Assembly: GCA_020446505.1 (NCBI GenBank)
Contig: JAGREN010000021.1
Span: 1 to 32,741, forward strand
Length of the DNA stretch: 32,741 nt
Direction of reading: 5' to 3'
Source of the DNA: Novosphingobium sp.
GTDB lineage: Bacteria > Pseudomonadota > Alphaproteobacteria > Sphingomonadales > Sphingomonadaceae
Shown here: piece after piece, positions 7,861-14,890 of the stretch
How positions within the stretch are numbered: position 1 is the first letter of the stretch
Layout of the letters: each line of letters begins with the position of its first letter
Made by a program: the position numbers and the translations under genes
The notes under the pieces: generated by a model
The model's input: only the letters and a program-made list of their open reading frames with translations
The model's database searches: none
Told to the model about the DNA's origin: nothing

Positions 7861-8187
7861 ATGGACGTCCGCCTGCCAGCGCACCTCGAGGTTTCGGCCC
7901 TGATCCGCGAGGTTCAGGCGAGCGGAGGATTCGGGACCGTCATTCATAAAGGTGAACGCGACGCCGGCACTATCCTTGTCGTTCTGGTGGAAAACGGTGA
8001 GAACATGAGGGTTTACGAGCGCATGCCGCAGCTCGACGGTACGCGGGCGTGGACGCCGAGTTTCTCTGAAGACATTGAAAATAAAGAGAAATCATCCGAA
8101 TACCTGAATCGCCGTGCCGCGCAGGACCCGGATTTATGGATCCTGGAACTGGATATCGCACGTGGTGAACGGTTCATCGGATTATAG
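7861..8187 (+). CDS. DUF1491 family protein
   Basis: A 108-residue conserved alphaproteobacterial protein of unknown function. It opens MDVRLPAHLEVSALIREVQASGG and ends DPDLWILELDIARGERFIGL, the pattern of the DUF1491 family. No signal peptide or membrane segment. It is 16 bases downstream of the thioesterase gene on the same strand, so the two are probably co-transcribed. The recognition rests on memory of the family pattern; function is not known. Confidence 0.8.
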   Translation: MDVRLPAHLEVSALIREVQASGGFGTVIHKGERDAGTILVVLVENGENMRVYERMPQLDGTRAWTPSFSEDIENKEKSSEYLNRRAAQDPDLWILELDIARGERFIGL

Positions 8188-8252
8188 CCTACCTTTCGTT
8201 GACTTTGTTGCGCTGCAAAATAATTGCGCCCTCGCTTTCGCGGAGGCGGCGT

Positions 8253-8272
8253 TCACGGGTATCGGCCCGTGA
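8253..8272 (+). terminator. Hairpin after the DUF1491 gene
   Basis: A perfect inverted repeat TCACGGG (8253-8259) and CCCGTGA (8266-8272) with a six-base loop, 66 bases past the DUF1491 stop. No T-run follows, so it could be a Rho-dependent end or a 5' leader structure of the hydrolase gene. A TTGACT/TAATTG pair with 16-base spacing lies just upstream (8199-8226) and may be a promoter reading into it. Confidence 0.35.
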
Positions 8273-8386
8273 TGCTAGCACGCAGACGGGGGGCGACCGG
8301 CGAATCCGGGCAATCACATAACGCCGCCAAGCGGTAGATTGTTTCCGTTCGTGTCAGGCGCGCTCACCGCCCTTTGACAGGATACA

Positions 8387-9037
8387 ATGCGTACCAAATT
8401 GCATGTGGCCAGCGGCATTGCCGTGGCCGCTACAATGCTGACCGTCATGTTCAGCGCCACCGGATCAGGCGCTATGGCGGACGAGGCAACCCCGGTTCTG
8501 GTTCAGGAAGCCGTGGGCATTCAATCGATTTCACAAGCGGTGGTCGCAGCCCTTCCCGAAGAGGCTCCCACGGCATCAGTCCCTGAAATCGCAACGCCAG
8601 CCACTCCGCCCGCGCCCGTGCGCGCGGCCAGCCTCGCAGGCCTGGTCAAGGCCCAGCCGGTTCCAGGCGCTCTCGATTCCGAGATGCGCTGCCTTGCGGG
8701 TGCGATCTATTTCGAGGCTCGCGGCGAATCGCTTGCTGGCCAGCTCGCTGTCGGCCGGGTGATCGTCGAGCGCGCAAGCTCGCATCGCTTCCCCTCGTCC
8801 TATTGCGGCGTGGTGTTCCAGCGTTCGCAGTTCTCGTTCGTGCGTGGCAATTCGATGCCGTCCATCAGCGAAGGCTCGGCGGCGTGGAAGAAGGCAGTTG
8901 CCGTCGCCCAGATTGCCGATCAGGGTACCTGGGATAGCCCGGCCGAAGGCGCGCTGTTCTTTCATGCGTCGCGCGTTTCGCCCGGCTGGAGGCTGAAGCG
9001 CCTCGCGCAGGTCGACAATCACATATTCTATCGCTGA
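8387..9037 (+). CDS. Cell wall hydrolase, SleB type
   Basis: A 216-residue exported protein. Residues 1-31 form a signal peptide (Arg/Lys start, hydrophobic core, cut near GSGAMA). A Pro/Ala-rich linker (about 56-90) leads to the SleB/hydrolase-2 domain (about 98-216), with the catalytic-type Glu110 in AGAIYFEARGES, then QLAVGRVIVERA, FPSSYCGVVFQRSQFSF and GALFFHA. It likely cleaves peptidoglycan glycan strands in the periplasm. ATG 8387 has AGGA five bases upstream. The C-terminal domain is the same as in spore-cortex lytic enzymes, but this organism is not a spore former, so the role is wall remodelling. Confidence 0.88.
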   Translation: MRTKLHVASGIAVAATMLTVMFSATGSGAMADEATPVLVQEAVGIQSISQAVVAALPEEAPTASVPEIATPATPPAPVRAASLAGLVKAQPVPGALDSEMRCLAGAIYFEARGESLAGQLAVGRVIVERASSHRFPSSYCGVVFQRSQFSFVRGNSMPSISEGSAAWKKAVAVAQIADQGTWDSPAEGALFFHASRVSPGWRLKRLAQVDNHIFYR

Positions 9038-9044
9038 GTTCTGG

Positions 9045-9076
9045 GCAGCTTCCGATCGATAGGGATCGGGAGCTGC
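9045..9076. terminator. Hairpin between convergent hydrolase and xthA genes
   Basis: GCAGCTTCCGATC (9045-9057) pairs with GATCGGGAGCTGC (9064-9076) through 13 base pairs, one of them G-T, around a six-base loop. It starts eight bases after the hydrolase stop. There is no T-run, but the position between convergent genes suits a transcription end. Confidence 0.5.
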
Positions 9077-9172
9077 GAAAGGCCCGCGCGGCGCTTGAGC
9101 GTTGTTTTCGGTTTGCGTCAGCTCGAACGGAAAACACACTAGAGCCAGGTGAGTGCTTTCGCGCCCCTGCGC

Positions 9173-9946
9173 CTAGCTGACTTCCACCCACATTGGTGCG
9201 TGATCGCTGGCCTTTTCCCGGCCGCGGTGCGCCTTGTCGACGCCGCAAGCCGTGAGCCGGTCCGCCAGTTCGGGGCTGAGCAGGGCATGGTCGATACGGA
9301 AGCCGTGATCGCGCTGCCAGGCGCCTGCCTGGTAGTCCCAATAGGTCCAGACGCCGCCACGCGGGTTGTGGAGGTCGATAGCGTCGGTCCAGCCGTCGTT
9401 GAGCAGCCGCATATAGGCATCGCGCGATTCGGGCTGCATGAGGGCATCCACGGCCATTGCCTTGACCGACCAGACGTCCTTGTCCTCGGGAATCACGTTG
9501 AAGTCGCCCAGCACTACCGCAGGCACTTCCTCGGCGGCGATTTGCGCCATGCGGGCGCGTAGCCGTTCCATCCAGCGCAGCTTGTAGTCGAACTTGGGGC
9601 CGGGCTGCGGATTGCCGTTGGGCAGGTAGATGCAGGCGACGCGCAGGCCGAACACGTCTGCTTCGATGTAGCGCGAGTGATCGTCGTCAGGATCGCCATC
9701 GAGGCCGCGTTTCACCTCGACCGGCTGTTCGCCATCGGCGAGGATGGCAACGCCGTTGAAGCTCTTCTGGCCGTGCCAGATCGCCTTGTAGCCGATCTTC
9801 TCGAACTCGGCGGCCGGAAAGCCTTCGTCCTGCGACTTGATTTCCTGCAGGCAGGCGACCGAAGGGCGCGTTTCTTCCAGCCATTCGAGCAGGCGCGGCA
9901 GTCGCGCCTTGATCCCGTTGATGTTGAAACTCGCGATTCGGGTCAC
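9173..9946 (-). CDS. xthA: Exodeoxyribonuclease III (AP endonuclease)
   Basis: A 257-residue Mg-dependent enzyme of base-excision repair that cuts at abasic sites and degrades duplex DNA 3' to 5'. Visible catalytic residues are Asn10 (FNINGIKARL), Glu35 (LQEIKSQD), Tyr107 (IYLPNG), Asp148 and Asn150 (LGDFNVIP), Asp219 (RIDHALL) and Asp248-His249 (SDHAP). The GTG start at 9946 overlaps the upstream gene's stop (GTGA), which favours it over more distant in-frame starts. It is co-directional with the A-type Fe-S carrier gene upstream. Confidence 0.95.
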   Translation of the reverse strand: MTRIASFNINGIKARLPRLLEWLEETRPSVACLQEIKSQDEGFPAAEFEKIGYKAIWHGQKSFNGVAILADGEQPVEVKRGLDGDPDDDHSRYIEADVFGLRVACIYLPNGNPQPGPKFDYKLRWMERLRARMAQIAAEEVPAVVLGDFNVIPEDKDVWSVKAMAVDALMQPESRDAYMRLLNDGWTDAIDLHNPRGGVWTYWDYQAGAWQRDHGFRIDHALLSPELADRLTACGVDKAHRGREKASDHAPMWVEVS

Positions 9947-10275
9947 ACGGAGAAGCTCGACCCGCAGCCGCATCCCGCAGCGGCATTCGGATTCTCGACC
10001 CGAAAGGCCGCACCACCCAGCGATTCGACGTAGTCGACCACGCAGCCGGCAACCAGTTCGAGACTGACCGGATCGACCACGAGCTGCACGCCATCGGTCT
10101 CGGTGACGAGGTCGTCGCCTTCCGGTGCGTCGGCAAGGCCGAACTTGTAGAGGAAGCCGGAACAGCCGCCGCCTTCCACCTCGAGCCGGAGGATCGCCGG
10201 CTTGTCCTGCTTCACCGCAATCGCTGCGACGCGCGCGGCGGCGGACGGGCTGAGTGTGAGCGTCTGGGCGTTCAT
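9943..10275 (-). CDS. A-type iron-sulfur carrier (ErpA/IscA/SufA family)
   Basis: A 110-residue Fe-S cluster carrier that delivers clusters to apo-proteins. The three ligand cysteines are Cys38 (GGGCSG) and Cys102 and Cys104 (GCGCGSSF). An additional Cys78 is present. The ATG at 10275 begins MNAQTLTLSPSAAARV, the normal start of the family; longer upstream frames are not conserved-looking. Its stop overlaps the xthA GTG. The suf operon lies elsewhere in the window (31544 onward), so this carrier is encoded apart from it. ErpA is more likely than SufA on context. Confidence 0.92.
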   Translation of the reverse strand: MNAQTLTLSPSAAARVAAIAVKQDKPAILRLEVEGGGCSGFLYKFGLADAPEGDDLVTETDGVQLVVDPVSLELVAGCVVDYVESLGGAAFRVENPNAAAGCGCGSSFSV

Positions 10276-10327
10276 AGAGGCGATGTAGGCAGCATGGGGC
10301 GCGATGGCAAGCCGGTTGGGAGCCGGA

Positions 10328-10756
10328 TCAAGCCGTCTGGATATAGTCGCGCATCGCCTCGGCTTCGGACTGGACCTTATCGATCCGGTATTTGACGATA
10401 TCGCCGATGGACACGAAACCGACCATCTTGCCACCCTGCATGACCGGGAGGTGACGGATGCGCCGTTTGGTCATCAGCGAAAGCGCATCGATGGCCCCGG
10501 TATCCACGCTCACGGTGACGGCAGGGCTGGTCATGGCGTCACGCAGGCTGAGCGAAAGCGCCTGCTGCCCCATGCCGCTCAACTTGTAGATCGCGTCGCG
10601 TTCGGAAAAAATCCCGACGACCGAGCCGGATTCGACGACCGGAATGGCACCGATGCGGTGCTTGGCCAGCAGGCCGATAGCTTCGGATACGGTCGCGTTA
10701 GCCTCGCAAGTGACGATCTCGAACGAGCGGGCTTCGAGAATGCGGCCAATGGTCAT
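10328..10756 (-). CDS. CBS-domain protein
   Basis: A 142-residue protein made of two tandem CBS domains (about 8-62 and 73-130), which usually bind adenosyl nucleotides and regulate partners. Motifs are IGAIPVVESGSVVGIFSERDAIYKL in the first and IRHLPVMQGGKMVGFVSIGDIVKYRI in the second. ATG 10756 is chosen because GGGAGAA lies about five bases upstream; a longer start at 10789 is possible but lacks this. No enzymatic domain is attached, so the partner is unknown. The A-type carrier gene lies 52 bases downstream. Confidence 0.88.
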   Translation of the reverse strand: MTIGRILEARSFEIVTCEANATVSEAIGLLAKHRIGAIPVVESGSVVGIFSERDAIYKLSGMGQQALSLSLRDAMTSPAVTVSVDTGAIDALSLMTKRRIRHLPVMQGGKMVGFVSIGDIVKYRIDKVQSEAEAMRDYIQTA

Positions 10757-10888
10757 CGCGGTTCTCCCAGGTGCTTGCATGTGCATCATGCCACAACTGT
10801 GGAATTTCCGCCAGTTCGGCGCGCGTTACCTCCAGTTGGGGCGCTTTGTCCTTGCACGCGCGGCCAAGTCGCGCGATTGCAGGCCGCG

Positions 10889-11182
10889 ATGGTTCCCAAG
10901 AGTCCTCTCGACGATCCCGAAACGGCCGCATTCGCCTGGGCGCGATTCCGTCGTCTGATGCGCTGGATGATGCTGGTGACGATCACCATGGTGATCGGCT
11001 CGATGGTCGTGCTTTATCGCAGCAACGGGCTTGTCTCCGTCCACTTCTACATTGCGACGGCTCTCGGCATCGGTTTTGCGATGCTGCTGATGTCGGCGCT
11101 GATGGGGCTGGTGTTCCTGTCGGCAGGAACCGGACACGACGATGCGATCATCGATCCGCTCGAAGATGAGCGAGAGCCCTAG
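10889..11182 (+). CDS. Small inner membrane protein, unknown function
   Basis: A 97-residue protein with two predicted membrane spans, about 25-43 ([17 protein letters not shown]) and 53-78 ([25 protein letters not shown]), and an acidic C-terminal tail. The N-terminal part is cytosolic-looking ([17 protein letters not shown]). This pattern recurs as a hypothetical protein in sphingomonads, but I know no function. It is divergent from the CBS gene. Its TAG stop shares the palindrome CTAG with the TAG stop of the convergent gene at 11179. Confidence 0.7.
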   Translation: MVPKSPLDDPETAAFAWARFRRLMRWMMLVTITMVIGSMVVLYRSNGLVSVHFYIATALGIGFAMLLMSALMGLVFLSAGTGHDDAIIDPLEDEREP

Positions 11183-11553
11183 CTCTCGGGCGAGGTAAGC
11201 CTGAATTCCTCGACCGGGACACCGCCGATCAGGTGTTCCTGAATGATGCGCTCCAGCACGGGCGGCGTGCAGCTATGGTACCAGACATTGTCCGGCCAGA
11301 CGACGGCAACCGGTCCGGCAAGGCAGATACGCAGGCAGTCCGCCTTGGTGCGATAGACGCCGCCCTTCTTGTCGAGCTTCAGTTCCTTGAGCCGCGCCTT
11401 CAGATAGCGCCAGGCTTCGGCGCCGACTTCGGGCTGGCAGCATGCCGCCTTTTCCGATTCGGCGCACAGGAAGATGTGTCGCTGCGCCGTATCGCCGCCA
11501 TAGGCAGCCAGCGCACGCCGTGCATTCGCAAGAGCTTCCGGCGTCGCGGTCAT
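11179..11553 (-). CDS. Thioredoxin-like [2Fe-2S] ferredoxin-domain protein
   Basis: A 124-residue protein of the 2Fe-2S thioredoxin-like fold. Likely cluster ligands are Cys30 (HIFLCAES), Cys38 or Cys39 (AACCQPE), Cys73 and Cys77 ([10 protein letters not shown]); Cys95 is extra. The [26 protein letters not shown] tail is typical of this family in proteobacteria. ATG 11553 is preferred since it forms an ATGA overlap with the stop of the upstream thioesterase gene; ATG 11568 is an alternative. Function is presumed electron transfer or cluster handling; partner unknown. Confidence 0.85.
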   Translation of the reverse strand: MTATPEALANARRALAAYGGDTAQRHIFLCAESEKAACCQPEVGAEAWRYLKARLKELKLDKKGGVYRTKADCLRICLAGPVAVVWPDNVWYHSCTPPVLERIIQEHLIGGVPVEEFRLTSPES

Positions 11554-11981
11554 GACGCGATCAGCCACGGTTCGAGTTGCCCGCGATAGTGCTCAGGGTG
11601 GGGTGCCGCCTTGCCATCAAGCATTGTCACCATGACGGTCTCGGCATAGGCCACGGGACGCTCTCCCTGCACGGCCAGTTGCGCGACCGTCTGGCTGGTC
11701 CTGCCGATCGCGCGCAGTCCGGAATGACAGACCACCGGTTCGGGATAGAACGCCTCCCCGAGGAACTGGACGTTGAGGTTGGCCACCATGATCGTGAAGG
11801 ATGCGTCCGCTTTCGTCATGCCGCTCTGGCGGTGCAGGTGCCCTCGGCCTTCCTGCAGGAGGTCGATCAGCTTGACGTTGTTGAGGTGGCGATTGACGTC
11901 GAGATCGCTGTAGCGCAGCCCGATCTCGGTGCGCATCGGGTAGCTGGCTGGGTCCAGCAGATAGGGTTCCGGGGCTGCCAT
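11550..11981 (-). CDS. Acyl-CoA thioesterase, 4-hydroxybenzoyl-CoA/YbgC type
   Basis: A 143-residue hotdog-fold thioesterase. The catalytic-type Asp lies in [25 protein letters not shown], which matches the YbgC/FadM active-site segment. Later strands are [28 protein letters not shown] and [22 protein letters not shown]. It is translationally coupled to the following [2Fe-2S] gene. Natural substrate not predictable; medium- or long-chain acyl-CoA is the usual guess for this group. Confidence 0.82.
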   Translation of the reverse strand: MAAPEPYLLDPASYPMRTEIGLRYSDLDVNRHLNNVKLIDLLQEGRGHLHRQSGMTKADASFTIMVANLNVQFLGEAFYPEPVVCHSGLRAIGRTSQTVAQLAVQGERPVAYAETVMVTMLDGKAAPHPEHYRGQLEPWLIAS

Positions 11982-11996
11982 GAGCGTTGTCCTAGA

Positions 11997-12153
11997 GCAT
12001 CGCGCGAAAAAGTGGGAACCGGTTTTTCGCTAAAGCAATGCGGAACCAGAAAACTGCATCGCGCGAAAAAGTGGGAACCGGTTTTTCGCTAAAGCGGTGC
12101 GACACCGCAAACCTGCATCGCGGGGCGAAGTGAGATCCGCTTCCTTAAGGGGC
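11997..12153. repeat. 59-base tandem repeat with palindromic core (2 exact cores plus a decayed third)
   Basis: A 40-base unit at 11997-12036 is repeated exactly at 12056-12095. Its core is palindromic: GCGAAAAA and TTTTTCGC flank GTGGGAACCGG. The 19-base spacers are similar but not identical. A third, decayed copy begins at 12115, again exactly 59 bases on (GCATCGCGGGGCGAAGTGAG). Such AAAGTGGGAACCGGTTTTTCG elements occur as dispersed REP-like repeats in alphaproteobacteria (recalled, not searched). It lies between the popZ stop and the thioesterase start, all on the minus strand. Confidence 0.85.
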
Positions 12154-12199
12154 AATGCGACGAAAAGGACGTGCGAAGACCCGGCCTTCGGGTAGCCGA

Positions 12200-12646
12200 T
12201 CAGCTGCGGTTCCCGGAAATGCGCCGGATTTCGTCGGCCACCAGCTTTTCGACGAGCGGCGGCAGGTTCTTTTCCAGCCACTCGGCAAGAGCCGGGCGGA
12301 GCATTTCGCGCACGAGGCTTTCGATGGAAGTCTCACCCGAACGAACGATCTGCGGCTGCGCGCCCGGTTTCGCGAGCATTGCCAGGGCCGCGAGCGATTC
12401 GCCTATATCGGCCTGGGTAGCGTCGCCAAGCAGCGGACCGTCTTCCTGAACGTCAGCCACTTCTTCTTCCTCGAATTCCTCGATGCCGTGGCCATCCGAT
12501 CCGAGATCGAGCACGTCATCATCCGGCAGGCCGCGCGTCTCGCGCTCGCGTCGCAGGTCCGCCGCACCGGCACGATTGTCGCGCGCGATGACCTGCTTGA
12601 TCGATTCGAGGATTTCCTCGACCGTCGGTTCAGAAGAGTTCCCCAT
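12200..12646 (-). CDS. popZ: PopZ-like polar organising protein (DUF2497)
   Basis: A 148-residue protein with the PopZ layout. There is a short N-terminal helix EPTVEEILESIKQVIARD (about 6-23), a long acidic and disordered middle rich in Asp/Glu (about 30-85), and a C-terminal oligomerisation region SLVREMLRPALAEWLEKNLPPLVEKLVADEIRRI (about 107-144). In Caulobacter PopZ forms a polar hub that anchors the replication origin through ParB. ATG 12646 has AGGGAAG just upstream. It lies 23 bases after tolC. The organism's probable origin lies about 10 kb away. Confidence 0.88.
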   Translation of the reverse strand: MGNSSEPTVEEILESIKQVIARDNRAGAADLRRERETRGLPDDDVLDLGSDGHGIEEFEEEEVADVQEDGPLLGDATQADIGESLAALAMLAKPGAQPQIVRSGETSIESLVREMLRPALAEWLEKNLPPLVEKLVADEIRRISGNRS

Positions 12647-12669
12647 CTTTCTTCCCTGCCGATTTCTGC

Positions 12670-14124
12670 TCATTTGCCCGGAATTTCGCCGCCTTGAACG
12701 GCGGTGTCAACCGTTCTCGTCGCCTTGGCCTGCGGTGCGGGATCGTCATCCCAGTCGAACCACTTGCCGCGCACACGGTCGTAATTCACCTGCGGGTCGT
12801 AGAGAACGCCGCCTTCGAGACCCAGATCGCGTGCTTCCGCCCGCCCCATGGCGGCGAGCAGCGAGAAGCCGGCGACGTAGGCGTTGCGCCGTGCCGTCAC
12901 CAGCCGCACCTGAGCCGTGATGAGTTCCTGCTCTGCATCGAGGATGTTGAGGATCGTGCGGTTGCCCACGGTGTTTTCTGCGCGGACGCCTTCGAGGCTG
13001 AGCTCGGCAGCATCGACGGCCACTTGCGAACTGTCGATCAGTTCGCGCGATGCTATCCATGCGGAATAGGCAGCCCGCGTCTGGGCAATGACGTCACGTT
13101 CCGCGGCGATCTCGCTTTCCAGCGCGGCGCTGGCGAGAGCCTGGGCGCGGCGGCGCTGGGCGGCGGGCCTGCCGCCCTGGAAGATCGGCAGCGAGAGCCG
13201 AGCGCCGACCTGCGCGGTCTTGTCCGTTTGCGAAAGGTCGGGGATCAGGCTGCCGCCGAGCGTTCCGAAATAGTCGTTGTAGCCGCCCTGGCTGTAGAGG
13301 CTGACCTTGGGAAGGCGTCCGGCCCCGGCGACATCGATGTCGTATTCGGCGGCCTGCGCCTGTTCCTTCGCTGCGATGAGGTCGGGATTGTTTTCAAGCG
13401 CGATTGCCACAGCCTCTTCGGGTGAATTGGGCAGGTTCGGCAAGGGTGGGGGCGCAGCCAGGGTTCCCGGCGGAGAGCCGACCAGCCGGATATAGGTTTC
13501 GCGGGCACCGGCAAGATTGGCAGAGGCCGTTCGCGCATCGCCCTGTGCCAGTGCCATCCGCGCCTGCGACTGGGCGACGTCGGTGCGGGTGAGGTCGCCG
13601 ATCTCGAAGCGGTCCCTGGTGGCGCGCAGGTTGACGCCGAGCACGTCGACCTGATTGTTGCGCAGCCCGACGATCGCTTCCTGCAGGATCACGTCCATGT
13701 AGGCCGCGACGACCTGTGAGAAAATGGCGGATTCGGTGCCGCGCAAATCGGCCTGACCGGCCTCGACCCGCGTTCTGGCGGCCTTGACCGCGTTCTTGAC
13801 TGCGCCGCCCGAATAGATCGGCACGCCAAGCTGTACCTGCGCCACGAGTGCCCGGTCAGGACTGGTGAAGCTGTTCGCGCTCTTTTTCACGAACTCGGAA
13901 TAGGTCGTGTCCGCTGTCACGGACGGAAGGCCCGCCGCGCGTTCGATCGGGACGGTCTCGTCCACGCCACGCTGGCGGGCACGGGCCGCCTGAAGGGTGG
14001 GGTTGGACTCGTAGGTCTGCGCGAGCGCCTCGCGCAAGGTATCGGCCATGGCCGGGGCGCTTGCGATCAGCAGTCCCGAACCCAGACCCGTCAGCAGTCC
14101 CGCACGTATTCCGGAAATACTCAC
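12670..14124 (-). CDS. tolC: TolC-family outer membrane efflux protein
   Basis: A 484-residue type I secretion/efflux outer membrane channel. Residues 1-27 form a signal peptide ending APAMA. Two tandem outer-membrane-efflux repeats follow, the first opening LREALAQTYESNPTLQAARARQRGVDE, the second around EEAVAIALENNPDLIAAKEQAQAAEYDI. The conserved VGNRTILNILDAEQELITAQVRLVTARRNAYVAGFSLLAAMG helix is intact. The start is GTG 14124, two bases after the pcm-like stop, so the two genes are coupled. The C-terminal tail (about 450-484) is Pro/Ala-rich. No inner membrane partner is present nearby, so it probably serves several pumps. Confidence 0.93.
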   Translation of the reverse strand: MSISGIRAGLLTGLGSGLLIASAPAMADTLREALAQTYESNPTLQAARARQRGVDETVPIERAAGLPSVTADTTYSEFVKKSANSFTSPDRALVAQVQLGVPIYSGGAVKNAVKAARTRVEAGQADLRGTESAIFSQVVAAYMDVILQEAIVGLRNNQVDVLGVNLRATRDRFEIGDLTRTDVAQSQARMALAQGDARTASANLAGARETYIRLVGSPPGTLAAPPPLPNLPNSPEEAVAIALENNPDLIAAKEQAQAAEYDIDVAGAGRLPKVSLYSQGGYNDYFGTLGGSLIPDLSQTDKTAQVGARLSLPIFQGGRPAAQRRRAQALASAALESEIAAERDVIAQTRAAYSAWIASRELIDSSQVAVDAAELSLEGVRAENTVGNRTILNILDAEQELITAQVRLVTARRNAYVAGFSLLAAMGRAEARDLGLEGGVLYDPQVNYDRVRGKWFDWDDDPAPQAKATRTVDTAVQGGEIPGK

Positions 14125-14126
14125 GC

Positions 14127-14729
14127 CTAGAAGCTCCAGCGCTTCGGCGCCCTGAATTCGGCGAGCACCGGGATGCCCATGTCGGCAACGGGTAGCAGGG
14201 CCAGATCTCCGCCGACCTTGGCACCGACGGCAAGCCGGGTCACGCCGTTGTCCAACGTGCCGGTGACCAGCCGGCCACCGTCGGCCAGCAGGGATGCGAA
14301 CGAGCGGGGCATCTCTTCCACGGCGCCGTCGACCACGATCAGCGTGTAGGCGCCCTTGCCGCGCTTGGTCTTGGCTGCTTCGGGATCGACAGCGTCGAGC
14401 GTGCCGACCAGCGGGCGCAGCAGCGCGGCGAGATAGCCCTTGCCGTCGCCCACGATCAGCGCCTTGTCCTCGGCAGAAGGCTTCGCCTCTGCCAGCATGC
14501 GACCATGGACCAGCGGTGAAGCGAGTTGCCTGCCGTCAGCAAGCGGGATCGACCGATCGATATAGGCGGCATCGCGCATCGCGGGCGGCACGAATTCCTC
14601 GCGCGCTACCGAGGACATGGCCGAGAGAACCCACGGTTCGTTCACGCCGCTGGTGCGCAGCTGGCTGTCGATCATGGCGCGGCGGGCAGCGGCATGCGTG
14701 CCGGCGCTGCTGTCCTGAGTGGTTGTCAT
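14127..14729 (-). CDS. Degenerate protein-L-isoaspartate O-methyltransferase homologue
   Basis: A 200-residue PCMT-family protein. The N-terminal block (ARRAMIDSQLRTSGVNEPWVLSAM, REEFVPPAMRDAAYIDRSIPL) is clearly PCMT-like, but the SAM-binding motif I, normally close to EIGTGSGYQAA, reads IVGDGKGYLAA (from about residue 93). The segment between motif I and the next strand (YTLIVVDGAVEEMP) is much shortened. Typical enzymes have about 210-230 residues. It may therefore not bind SAM normally. ATG 14729 is chosen as start; ATG 14741 is possible. It precedes tolC by two bases. Sphingomonad homologues of this kind are usually annotated as pcm. Confidence 0.72.
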   Translation of the reverse strand: MTTTQDSSAGTHAAARRAMIDSQLRTSGVNEPWVLSAMSSVAREEFVPPAMRDAAYIDRSIPLADGRQLASPLVHGRMLAEAKPSAEDKALIVGDGKGYLAALLRPLVGTLDAVDPEAAKTKRGKGAYTLIVVDGAVEEMPRSFASLLADGGRLVTGTLDNGVTRLAVGAKVGGDLALLPVADMGIPVLAEFRAPKRWSF

Positions 14730-14890
14730 TACGCGAAACATTCCCTCATGGCTGTAGCCGGCGGCAGGTTCGCCAGGCTGCTCCGGGGCGCCTTCTAGGC
14801 CAAGGAGGCTGCCTCGCCAAGCGCTTTGACGGCGAGCGGACGTGGCACTATTGCGGGCGCGAAGACACCCCATTCAAGGAACGCGTGGAC

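Noticed and set aside
8199-8226. TTGACT-16-TAATTG as a confident promoter of the cell wall hydrolase gene
   Set aside because: The hexamers fit moderately, but the start point would be about 150 bases before the gene and a hairpin lies between, so I mention it only with the hairpin.
11997-12153. CRISPR array
   Set aside because: Only two exact cores and one decayed copy are present, the 19-base spacers resemble each other, the core is palindromic throughout, and no cas gene is nearby.
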